Source: an uncultured Spirochaetaceae bacterium (GTDB taxonomy: Bacteria > Spirochaetota > Spirochaetia > Treponematales > Treponemataceae). Taken from it: a stretch of DNA of 6,876 nucleotides. The position numbers and the translations under genes are program-made. This document shows positions 1 to 5,480 of the stretch, piece by piece. The stretch spans positions 1 through 6,876 of the forward strand of contig CADBRC010000025.1 in assembly GCA_902796985.1 (NCBI GenBank), given 5' to 3'. Each line of letters begins with the position of its first letter. The first letter of the stretch is position 1. Below the pieces are notes generated by a model that had not been told where the DNA came from, searched no databases, and saw only the letters and a program-made list of their open reading frames with translations.

Positions 1-95
1 ACCGCGACGGCCGACTTGCCGTCCTCCGACCTGCCCAGGACAATTCCCCGTCCGGGATACTCGTTTTCCTTCAGTTTCTTCTCAAGCGCATCCAT
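1..95 (-). CDS. IMP cyclohydrolase-family protein, N-terminal fragment
   Basis: The first 31 codons of a gene that runs off the left edge; the ATG is at 95-93. The peptide begins MDALEKKLKENEYPGRG and continues IVLGRSEDGKSAVAV. The 'NEYPGRGI(V/I)LG(R/K)SEDGK' opening is what I know from the bacterial IMP cyclohydrolase family related to archaeal PurO, which closes the inosine ring at the last step of IMP synthesis in organisms that do not rely on the PurH cyclohydrolase domain. A strong Shine-Dalgarno (AGGAGG, read on the minus strand, 102-107) sits 6 bases before the ATG and fixes the start. It follows the histidine kinase gene after a 70-base gap. Family recognition rests on about 30 residues, so the name is probable and catalytic residues cannot be checked. 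Confidence 0.72.
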   Translation of the reverse strand, partial: MDALEKKLKENEYPGRGIVLGRSEDGKSAVA

Positions 96-101
96 GCTGT
101 G

Positions 102-107
102 CCTCCT
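102..107 (-). promoter_or_regulatory. Shine-Dalgarno of the IMP cyclohydrolase gene
   Basis: On the minus strand this reads AGGAGG, a perfect match to the anti-Shine-Dalgarno complement, 6 bases before the ATG at 95. It is the strongest ribosome site in the window and decides the start of the left-edge gene. Confidence 0.8.
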
Positions 108-127
108 GCAATATCTTCGATAATATG

Positions 128-148
128 GTATGGTTCAATGCCCCATAC
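128..148 (-). repeat. Inverted repeat in the kinase/purine gene gap
   Basis: GTATGG at 128-133 and CCATAC at 143-148 are exact reverse complements separated by 9 bases, giving a 6-bp stem. In minus-strand RNA the stem lies 17 bases after the kinase stop codon and ends 32 bases before the next ATG. It is followed by CATATTATCG rather than a U tract, so it is not a standard intrinsic terminator. It could be a processing or stabilising hairpin, a DNA operator, or chance. Confidence 0.35.
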
Positions 149-165
149 TAGCACATAACAAGAGT

Positions 166-1464
166 TTAGGCTATAGGCAGTTCAGTTCCCGCCCCGCCCA
201 GAAGCCGGACACCGGCAGCTTTATCTTCAAGCAACATCGTCTCCCGCTGGGGAACAGGCAGGCTTATCGTGAATACCGTTCCATGGTTCTTGACGGACTT
301 CACGTCTATATCGCCTTTGAATTCCTTGACGATTTTGTAGACCATCGTAAGCCCCAGCCCGGTACCTGTTGCCTTGGTCGTATAATAGGGTTCAAAAATC
401 TTGGAAGCCGTTTTATCGTCCATTCCCGCCCCGTTATCCGCAATGTTCAGGATATATTTACTGTCTTTCACGCAGGACTCGAGCAAAAGCGTTCCAGTCT
501 CTTCCGTCACGTCAGGAGCTGCGGCGAAACGTTCCTCTATCGCAGCAAGGGCATTCTGCGCAAGGTTTATGACCAGTTCACGGAAAAGCTTTTCGTCAAT
601 CAGCAGGCGGGGCGAAGCCTTGCACAGGCGCAGTACTACGCCGACTCCTTTAGACTCAAATTCCGGCATGAAGAATCCCGCAATTTTTTCCAGCAGCGCA
701 TCCGGATTGCTCAGACTCATGTTCACCTGCAGGGGACGGACAGCGAAGAGGAAATCAACGACAATCTTGTTCAGGTTATCTATTTCCTCGTTTATGACCG
801 CAAGGTAGTCCTCCATGAACTTTTCCTTGGGAAGCATACCGTCGCCTTCCCGGGATTTTTTTACCGCCTTCTGCAAAAGCTGGATGTGAATGCTTATTGC
901 CCCAAGGGGGTTTTTTATCTCATGGGCAACGGAAGCTGCAAGATTTGTCAGACCAGCAAGACTTTCCATGCGGTGCAGCATGACTTCCTGCTGGGTGCGC
1001 TCGGTGATGTCCTCCACCGTTATGACTGACCCGGCAATGGTCGTGTCAAAGGCGCTTCCCTCTTCGTTCGCCTGCTTCTCCACGAGGGGAACAATCTTTA
1101 CCGTGATGAAGCGGGTTTTATCCCCGGCAGACACGGAAAACTCCTCACTGACGTTGGTCTTGCCCCCGGCTGCGCACTTGTGCAGAAAGGAACTGATATA
1201 TTCGTCATCCACCAGCTCCCAGAGAGGAACCTCCCCAGCCTTGTCTCCGGAAAGCCTCTTCTTGAAAGGAACAAGACGTTCAGCCGCTTTGTTTGACCTT
1301 ATGAGGCTGAAGTCCCCGTCCACCAGGACAAGCCCCGTAGAAAGGCTTTCCAGCGCGGAGCTGAGGGTCTTGTTTTCCCCGTTGACAGAATCAATAACCC
1401 TCTCCAGTTGCTCCGGGGACAGTTTGGAAATCTTCCGCGATACCTTTCGTACGAATTCGCTCAT
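166..1464 (-). CDS. Cytoplasmic PAS-domain sensor histidine kinase (NtrB/AtoS-like)
   Basis: A 432-residue two-component sensor kinase without a signal peptide or membrane segment, so it should sense an internal signal. A short N-terminal helix (1-35) precedes a PAS domain (about 38-155, ending in the typical 'ITVEDITER'). The dimerisation/phosphoacceptor helix follows with VAHEIKNPLG, phospho-accepting His181. The ATPase domain shows the N box (ELVINLAQNALAAIEE, Asn304), G1 (DNGAGM, 343-348), F box (Phe357) and G2 (GTGLGL, 367-372). The order and the HEIKNP motif resemble the NtrB/AtoS class, whose partners are usually NtrC-type sigma54 activators. No response regulator lies within the window; the next gene is a purine enzyme. 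A 28-residue tail after the last ATPase strand has no motif I recognise. The start has a GGGGTG ribosome site 5 bases upstream. The signal and partner cannot be read from the sequence. Confidence 0.93.
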   Translation of the reverse strand: MSEFVRKVSRKISKLSPEQLERVIDSVNGENKTLSSALESLSTGLVLVDGDFSLIRSNKAAERLVPFKKRLSGDKAGEVPLWELVDDEYISSFLHKCAAGGKTNVSEEFSVSAGDKTRFITVKIVPLVEKQANEEGSAFDTTIAGSVITVEDITERTQQEVMLHRMESLAGLTNLAASVAHEIKNPLGAISIHIQLLQKAVKKSREGDGMLPKEKFMEDYLAVINEEIDNLNKIVVDFLFAVRPLQVNMSLSNPDALLEKIAGFFMPEFESKGVGVVLRLCKASPRLLIDEKLFRELVINLAQNALAAIEERFAAAPDVTEETGTLLLESCVKDSKYILNIADNGAGMDDKTASKIFEPYYTTKATGTGLGLTMVYKIVKEFKGDIDVKSVKNHGTVFTISLPVPQRETMLLEDKAAGVRLLGGAGTELPIA

Positions 1465-1480
1465 TTAAACACCCCGACCT

Positions 1481-1509
1481 AGTGTAAAACAAAAAAGAGA
1501 AAGATTCAA
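1481..1509 (-). promoter_or_regulatory. Candidate promoter of the histidine kinase gene
   Basis: On the minus strand, TTGAAT (1509-1504, 4/6 to the -35 consensus), a 17-base spacer and TACACT (1486-1481, 4/6 to the -10). The implied start of transcription is near 1474, at the edge of the GGGGTG ribosome site (1475-1470), so the leader would be only about 10 bases. The spacing is ideal but the boxes are mediocre. The 76-base gap upstream of the kinase supports separate control. Confidence 0.32.
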
Positions 1510-1517
1510 CGAGAATC
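1487..1517 (-). terminator. Weak intrinsic terminator candidate after the radical SAM gene
   Basis: Read on the minus strand, GATTC-TCGTT-GAATC (1517-1503) makes a 5-bp stem, directly followed by a pyrimidine run with a T6 stretch (1502-1487). The stem is short and AT-rich, so termination would be inefficient. It overlaps the candidate kinase promoter. It would fit partial separation of the murG-cvpA-holB-radical SAM unit from the kinase. Confidence 0.28.
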
Positions 1518-1540
1518 CGTCAGCTACAGCCAGCCCGTTC

Positions 1541-2425
1541 CTAAAAACCAAACAAATCCGGCTGGAGCGGATTCTCAGGAAAATCAGCCATCCATGCAAA
1601 AATGCTGTCCGTACCCAGCATCATACCGCTCTTCCGGCAGGCCTGGGAGAGGCGGGCCATAAGCCGCTGTCCGTCAGGACTTGTTACCTCGTAGCTGAGG
1701 CCGAACGTCCGCATATACCGTCCTTTCATCCCGGAAAAACGCCCGTCCCTTGCCGCCGCCTTTTCAAGACAGGCATAGAAATACTCGCGGTTTCCTTCAC
1801 GCAGTGTCAGGCCTATTCCAAAACAAATGATGGCCTTCACCCCGGCCCGGACGCAAAAATCCACAATGCCGTCCAGATTCTCCTCCGTATCATTTATGAA
1901 AGGCAGGAGGGGACTCAGCCATACAACCGTAGGAATGCCGAGCTTCCTGCACTCGCACAGGACCTCGACACGGCGGCTGGTCGGACAAACACCAGGCTCA
2001 AGGATTTTGCAGAGCCCGTCATCAGCAGTAGTCAGCGTCATCTGGACAACGGCCTTGGACGTACGGTTTATACGCTCAAGAAGCTCAAGATCGCGCAAAA
2101 GCAAATCCGATTTTGTATGGACCGTCACACCAAAATTATGACGCTCGATTACCTCAAGGCAACGGCGGGTCAAACGCAATTCTTTTTCAGCAGGAATATA
2201 AGGATCGCTCATCGAGCCCGTACCTATCATGCAGTGCCTGCGTTTTTTTCGCAAAGCCTCTTCCAGAAGCTCCGGAGCATTCTGCTTTACCTCGACGTCC
2301 TCAAAATCGTGCGTAAAGTGATAGCAGCGGCTTCGTGAATCGCAGTAAATGCAACCGTGCGTACAGCCGCGGTAGATGTTCATGCTGTGGGGCGTGAGGA
2401 TTGTCTTTGCGTTAACGAAGTGCAT
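1541..2425 (-). CDS. SPL-family radical SAM protein (SplB-like, COG1533 type)
   Basis: A 294-residue protein with the radical SAM cluster motif C21-x3-C25-x2-C28 (CTHGCIYC), whose cysteines hold the 4Fe-4S cluster that cleaves S-adenosylmethionine. GTGSMSDPYIPAE (68-80), HTKSDLLLRD (103-112), LEPGVCPTSRR (142-152) and WLSPLLPFIND (169-179) follow the pattern of the spore photoproduct lyase-like group. Members in non-spore-formers have no settled function; a DNA-repair role is only suggested by kinship. The C terminus ends LQPDLFGF, and QPDLF (288-292) resembles the beta-clamp-binding pentapeptide QL(S/D)LF. The ATG lies 5 bases after the holB stop, so it is probably translated from the same message; the G-rich end of holB (GGCGGGGAC) could serve as ribosome site. 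True spore photoproduct lyase is unlikely because this organism type does not sporulate. The substrate is unknown. Confidence 0.88.
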   Translation of the reverse strand: MHFVNAKTILTPHSMNIYRGCTHGCIYCDSRSRCYHFTHDFEDVEVKQNAPELLEEALRKKRRHCMIGTGSMSDPYIPAEKELRLTRRCLEVIERHNFGVTVHTKSDLLLRDLELLERINRTSKAVVQMTLTTADDGLCKILEPGVCPTSRRVEVLCECRKLGIPTVVWLSPLLPFINDTEENLDGIVDFCVRAGVKAIICFGIGLTLREGNREYFYACLEKAAARDGRFSGMKGRYMRTFGLSYEVTSPDGQRLMARLSQACRKSGMMLGTDSIFAWMADFPENPLQPDLFGF

Positions 2426-2430
2426 GCCCC

Positions 2431-3687
2431 CTAGTCCCCGCCCGACAAACGGCGGAAGCCCCCGCCCGTATCGTGGTCTATCTGCATAAGGTTTCGGGCC
2501 AGCTGCTCCAAAGCTGCCTGAGGTCCCTGATTGAATATGGCTACGTTATCAGCGGTCATGCGCAGCTGCTCAAGTATTCTTCCAGAGCATGCCACTCCCT
2601 CCGCGCTCGCAAGGAAAAGCTCCTGCGCCTTTATGATGCCGCGGAGAAAAATCGTGAAGAGTACACGGGGCCTGAACGATCCGCAGGATGCCATGACGGC
2701 AGCAGCATCAGGGAAATGCCCCTGCGCTATCTCAGCGAAATATGATGCTGCCGCTGCCATGACCTGCTCGGGCTGTATGTCCAGGTAGGACTGAAGAAAG
2801 CCTCCCACATCATCGGGCATCTTGGAATGCGTAAAGCCCGGGGTATAATGGAAGATACGGCTTATGACCTTCTCCTGCTGCTCGCGGCCGCGCTCAAAGA
2901 AATTATATGTCCTGACCCGGCTGAGTATCGTCGGGAGCATCGCGCTCCGCCGCTGCGTGGTCAGTATGAAAATTAAATCCTCGGGCGGCTCCTCAAGAAT
3001 CTTGAGCAGGGCATTTCTCGCGCTGTCAGCCATTCGGTCGGCATTCTCCAGCACCATCACCTTCTTTCCTTCTCCGCTCTTAAGGTGCGCCCATGAAGAG
3101 ATGTTCCGTATCTGAAAAACGGGAATAGAATCATATAAGAAAGACGATTCCAGCTTCTCCGCGTCCTTCTCCACGGAATCGAGGATTTTCTGCAAGTCAT
3201 CGGGAGCCGGAATCGTCCTGCCCGGCGTCAGCGGCTCAAGAGATTCGTTGATGGACTGGAGCAGGGGGGCAGTCTTAGAAATCTTGTCATCGCCCTCCCA
3301 AAGAATCGGGCTGAAGCGGAGGGTGAGCTTGCGGACAGCCCGCAGATACAGATGGCGGGCTGCCTCCAAATGCGATGAATTCTTTGCGTTCTGGGAAAGC
3401 AGCGTTGCCTTGGCAGCCCGTATTTCAAGCGTCCTGTCGCCGGGCCCCGCAAGCAGCATGCCCTGGCTGACCAGAACCTTGTGCTGCAGACAGGAGGGAC
3501 AGGTGCAGTTCCAAAGCCCCTTCGTACCGGATGCCCTGCATGAGAGGACGCGGGCTATCTCCAGCGCTGTAGAAAGCTTGCCCGAGGCAGCAGGCCCCGC
3601 AAGGAGTATGGAGGGGGGAAGGCCCCCGCTCCCGATGTCCCGGGCGAGCAGGTCGGACGCGCTCTGGAAAAGAATGTTCTCAAACAT
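2431..3687 (-). CDS. holB: DNA polymerase III delta-prime subunit (clamp loader)
   Basis: A 418-residue AAA+ clamp-loader subunit that helps load the beta sliding clamp on primed DNA. Visible in order: P-loop region GPAASGKLS (31-39; Leu follows GK where Thr or Ser is usual), a four-cysteine zinc module C50-x10-C61-x-C63-x2-C66, an inserted region of about 100 residues (84-187), VFQIRNI (190-196), a degenerate Walker B (VMVLENADRM), the family signature NALLKILEEPP (225-235), sensor 1 (FILTT), and LPTILSRVR, where Ser-Arg-Val replaces the usual SRC and keeps the arginine finger. The weak Walker motifs favour delta-prime over the ATP-hydrolysing gamma/tau (DnaX). About 330 residues is usual, so this one is long. 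I chose the ATG at 3687 because it overlaps the cvpA stop by 8 bases (ATGTTTGA), the normal layout for coupled genes; the longer open frame up to 3771 only shadows cvpA. Confidence 0.88.
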   Translation of the reverse strand: MFENILFQSASDLLARDIGSGGLPPSILLAGPAASGKLSTALEIARVLSCRASGTKGLWNCTCPSCLQHKVLVSQGMLLAGPGDRTLEIRAAKATLLSQNAKNSSHLEAARHLYLRAVRKLTLRFSPILWEGDDKISKTAPLLQSINESLEPLTPGRTIPAPDDLQKILDSVEKDAEKLESSFLYDSIPVFQIRNISSWAHLKSGEGKKVMVLENADRMADSARNALLKILEEPPEDLIFILTTQRRSAMLPTILSRVRTYNFFERGREQQEKVISRIFHYTPGFTHSKMPDDVGGFLQSYLDIQPEQVMAAAASYFAEIAQGHFPDAAAVMASCGSFRPRVLFTIFLRGIIKAQELFLASAEGVACSGRILEQLRMTADNVAIFNQGPQAALEQLARNLMQIDHDTGGGFRRLSGGD

Positions 3688-4219
3688 TAACAGCCCTGCC
3701 CAATGCAAGAAGGAGATATGCCGATGTGGAGGCCGCGCCTCCCTGCTGGCTCGGCAGGCTGGCGTTGGCAAGGAATATCTGGAAAATCCTGTAGAAGATG
3801 CTCCCTGTCAGTATCGGCGAGACATCGAACCAGGGCTGCACGGTCAGGATTATCAGAACGAGAGCGACAATGGCAAGCCCCTCCACAATGCCGAACGCGA
3901 ATCCCAGAAGCCGGTTCAGCTGCCCCAGAATCTTTCCTTCAAAAATCTTCCCGACGACCTGCTGTATCACCTTCACGATGAGGAAGACGATAATGAACAC
4001 GAGGACAAAGGCAAAGATATTCGCCAGAACCTGAAAATGCACGTAGGGTAAAAGCTTTACGGCGAGAAGCTTGTAGCCGAAGATTGCCGCCCAAACTGCA
4101 ATGAGGGGAGCCCCCCTGTCAAAGAGCTCATCCACGAAACCCTTGAAGCAGGCGATTATCGCAAAGGCTGCGACCACAACAAAAAAAACAAGATCAATTA
4201 TCGGAAGCTGTGCCGGCAT
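3680..4219 (-). CDS. cvpA: CvpA family inner-membrane protein
   Basis: A 179-residue hydrophobic protein with about four membrane helices (roughly 5-25, 30-52, 64-88 and 104-126). The first helix with its loop, IIDLVFF to FKGFVDELF (Asp9, Lys26-Gly27), and LNRLLGFAFGIVEG (101-114) match the CvpA (colicin V production) family pattern. The family is widespread in the inner membrane and implicated in envelope or stress phenotypes, but its biochemical role is not defined. The last 28 residues are polar or Ala-rich and poorly conserved. The start overlaps the end of murG by 26 bases, and its Shine-Dalgarno (AAGGAG, 4226-4231) lies inside murG, so translation of the two should be linked. The stop overlaps the holB ATG. 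Being placed between murG and holB points to household co-expression, not bacteriocin production. Confidence 0.85.
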   Translation of the reverse strand: MPAQLPIIDLVFFVVVAAFAIIACFKGFVDELFDRGAPLIAVWAAIFGYKLLAVKLLPYVHFQVLANIFAFVLVFIIVFLIVKVIQQVVGKIFEGKILGQLNRLLGFAFGIVEGLAIVALVLIILTVQPWFDVSPILTGSIFYRIFQIFLANASLPSQQGGAASTSAYLLLALGRAVNV

Positions 4220-5375
4220 AATTCACTCCTTCTAAAATTATTTCTGCTATCCGCAGCGAGGGGCGGGAACTCCCGCATACCTCCCCCGCTGCAGCTGACA
4301 TTTCCTTACGTCTTTCCGCACCATGCAACTCTTCCAGAGCTGCCCGGAGACAGGCCGAATCCGCATCCTGCCCCTCAAGAACAAGGGCCGCCCCCGCGCG
4401 GGCAAAGAAGCGGGCATTGTCCACCTGGTCGCCCCTCGTTCCGCTCCCCATGAGAGGGACAAGGAGCATGGGCTTGCGGCAGACGGCACATTCCCAGATT
4501 GAGTTTGCACCCGCACGCGAAAGAACCACGTCCGCCGCTTTCAGGACAGACGGCATCTCGGCATAGATGAACGCATAGGGAAGATAATCGCCATCACGCT
4601 TCATCAGCTCCGGATGCTCATCGGCAAAAGCCTTGCCCGTCTGGTGCACGACGATGAAACGCTCCTTGAGCCAGTCCAGGTTTTCCGTTACAAGCCCGTT
4701 GATTTGCCGTGCCCCCAGGCTTCCCCCCAGGACAAGGAGAAGGGGCTTGCCGGGAGAATCCGAAAGCCCCAGGAACGCACGTCCTGCCGCTGCCCCGCCG
4801 TCATCCGCGGCATAGAACACCGGACGGACAGGGTTTCCCGTCACGACACATTTTTCGGCCAGTCCTTCCTTGAAGTAACCGGCAGTCTGTTCATAAGACA
4901 GGAGGATTTTCCTTGCTCCTCTGGCATTCAGCCGGGTCGCAAGGCCGGGCGTAAAGTCACACTCGTGGGTGTAATAGGGAATGCGAAGGATGCGGGCGGC
5001 AAGGCAGGGCGGCACGCTGACAAAACCACCCTTGGAAAAAAGGGCATCGGGCTTGAGCCGGGCCAGCAGGAACAGGGATTTGAAGAAGCCCGCCACAATC
5101 TTGAAGGCATCCAGAAAATTGTGCAGCGAAAAGTAGCGGCGGAGCTTCCCGGACGGGATGCCGTAGAATGCGCTTATGCAGCCATGCACGCCCAGACTTT
5201 TGGAGACGATATCCTTATCCATGCCGGAACTGTTGCCCATCCAAGAGATGTCTGCCTCAAGCCCCCGTGCGGCAGCAAGAGCCTTCAGCTCCTCCGCGAC
5301 GGCAAGGCCGGGATATATGTGCCCGCCGGTCCCTCCCCCGGCAAAAACAATGCTGATTTTCCTTTTTTCTTCCAT
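4194..5375 (-). CDS. murG: MurG: UDP-GlcNAc:lipid I N-acetylglucosaminyltransferase
   Basis: MurG adds GlcNAc to lipid I at the cytoplasmic face of the membrane, giving lipid II, the peptidoglycan precursor. With the ATG at 5375 the protein has 393 residues, slightly longer than the usual 350-370. The N-terminal glycine loop FAGGGTGGHIYPGLA (11-25, His19) is diagnostic. HECDFTPGLATRL (137-149) stands for HEQN.xPGLxN in E. coli and looks like the HE(S)D-TPGLA variant of some Firmicutes. The nucleotide-sugar site follows in the C-terminal lobe: LGGSLGARQIN (216-226), SRAGANSIWE (286-295) and GDQVDNA (315-321). The start at 5375 has TGAGG 9 bases upstream and begins at the expected distance before the glycine loop. 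In-frame ATGs at 5390 and 5429 have no ribosome site, and the longer form would run through the promoter and palindrome. First gene of the minus-strand operon. Confidence 0.95.
   Translation of the reverse strand: MEEKRKISIVFAGGGTGGHIYPGLAVAEELKALAAARGLEADISWMGNSSGMDKDIVSKSLGVHGCISAFYGIPSGKLRRYFSLHNFLDAFKIVAGFFKSLFLLARLKPDALFSKGGFVSVPPCLAARILRIPYYTHECDFTPGLATRLNARGARKILLSYEQTAGYFKEGLAEKCVVTGNPVRPVFYAADDGGAAAGRAFLGLSDSPGKPLLLVLGGSLGARQINGLVTENLDWLKERFIVVHQTGKAFADEHPELMKRDGDYLPYAFIYAEMPSVLKAADVVLSRAGANSIWECAVCRKPMLLVPLMGSGTRGDQVDNARFFARAGAALVLEGQDADSACLRAALEELHGAERRKEMSAAAGEVCGSSRPSLRIAEIILEGVNYAGTASDN
4226..4231 (-). promoter_or_regulatory. Shine-Dalgarno of cvpA inside murG
   Basis: AAGGAG on the minus strand, 6 bases before the cvpA ATG (4219) and within the last codons of murG. 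It supports the chosen cvpA start and coupled translation with murG. Confidence 0.75.
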
Positions 5376-5388
5376 AAATTGCAGCCTC

Positions 5389-5417
5389 ATTATAACGCAG
5401 GCAGGGAAGATAAACAA
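5389..5417 (-). promoter_or_regulatory. Candidate murG operon promoter
   Basis: On the minus strand, TTGTTT (5417-5412, 3/6 to -35), a 17-base spacer and a perfect TATAAT (5394-5389). Transcription would start near 5382, only about 7 bases before the murG ATG at 5375. The TGAGG ribosome site (5389-5385) would then sit upstream of the transcript start. So either murG mRNA is nearly leaderless from this promoter, or the working promoter lies further upstream. Confidence 0.45.
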
Positions 5418-5433
5418 GGCTTGACACAAGCCT
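5417..5433. promoter_or_regulatory. Perfect 7-bp inverted repeat, candidate shared operator
   Basis: AGGCTTG-ACA-CAAGCCT is a perfect inverted repeat with a 3-base centre. It contains the whole trp -35 box (5421-5426) and touches the last base of the divergent murG -35 box. It lies upstream of the predicted trp transcription start, so it would act as DNA, for example as the site of a dimeric regulator. It does not resemble the E. coli TrpR operator core (ACTAGT...). Alternatively, in a longer minus-strand transcript it would form a hairpin followed by TGTTTATCTT, resembling a weak terminator or attenuator. Confidence 0.5.
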
Positions 5434-5449
5434 CCCGTTCCTCTATTAT
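5421..5449 (+). promoter_or_regulatory. Strong sigma70-type promoter of trpBA
   Basis: TTGACA (5421-5426, 6/6), an exact 17-base spacer, and TATTAT (5444-5449, 5/6). Transcription should begin near 5456, giving a leader of about 25 bases before the trpB ATG at 5481. That leaves no room for a T-box, trp leader peptide or TRAP-type structure, so control is more likely at initiation. Confidence 0.75.
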
Positions 5450-5469
5450 GTTTCTAGTAAAAGTAGCAA

Positions 5470-5475
5470 AGGCGG
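5470..5475 (+). promoter_or_regulatory. Shine-Dalgarno of trpB
   Basis: AGGCGG (5/6 to AGGAGG), 5 bases before the ATG at 5481. It favours that start over the in-frame ATG at 5448, which overlaps the -10 box and lies upstream of the predicted transcript start. Confidence 0.65.
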
Positions 5476-5480
5476 TAACT

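Noticed and set aside
130..1029. Plus-strand 299-codon open frame
   Set aside because: It is antisense to the histidine kinase, whose motifs are all intact; the translated product has no recognisable family pattern.
1541..2425. True spore photoproduct lyase
   Set aside because: The cluster motif and fold match the broader SPL-like group, but the neighbourhood is spirochaete-like with no sporulation genes, so the specific function cannot be claimed.
3688..3771. 28-codon N-terminal extension of holB
   Set aside because: The extra residues are Arg/Pro/His-rich out-of-frame cvpA sequence; the ATG at 3687 overlaps the cvpA stop and gives the expected MFENILFQ beginning.
3248..4051. Plus-strand 267-codon open frame
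   Set aside because: It runs opposite holB and cvpA, is rich in Arg and Ser as expected for antisense frames of GC-rich genes, and has no domain signature.
5376..5429. 18-codon extension of murG to an ATG at 5429
   Set aside because: No ribosome site there, and it would place coding sequence over the palindrome and promoter boxes. MurG proteins start shortly before the glycine loop.
4614..5480. Open frame extending trpB 289 codons upstream, opposite murG
   Set aside because: It is the antisense of a clear MurG, shows no domain, and runs across the trp promoter. TrpB homology starts at the ATG at 5481, which has a ribosome site.
5448..5480. Alternative trpB start at 5448 (MFLVKVAKAVT...)
   Set aside because: This ATG overlaps the -10 box and lies before the predicted transcript start; the added residues are not part of the usual TrpB N terminus.
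5450..5480. Possible T-box, trp leader peptide or TRAP leader before trpB
   Set aside because: The predicted leader is only about 25 bases; no leader ORF with Trp codons, T-box or alternating hairpins fits.
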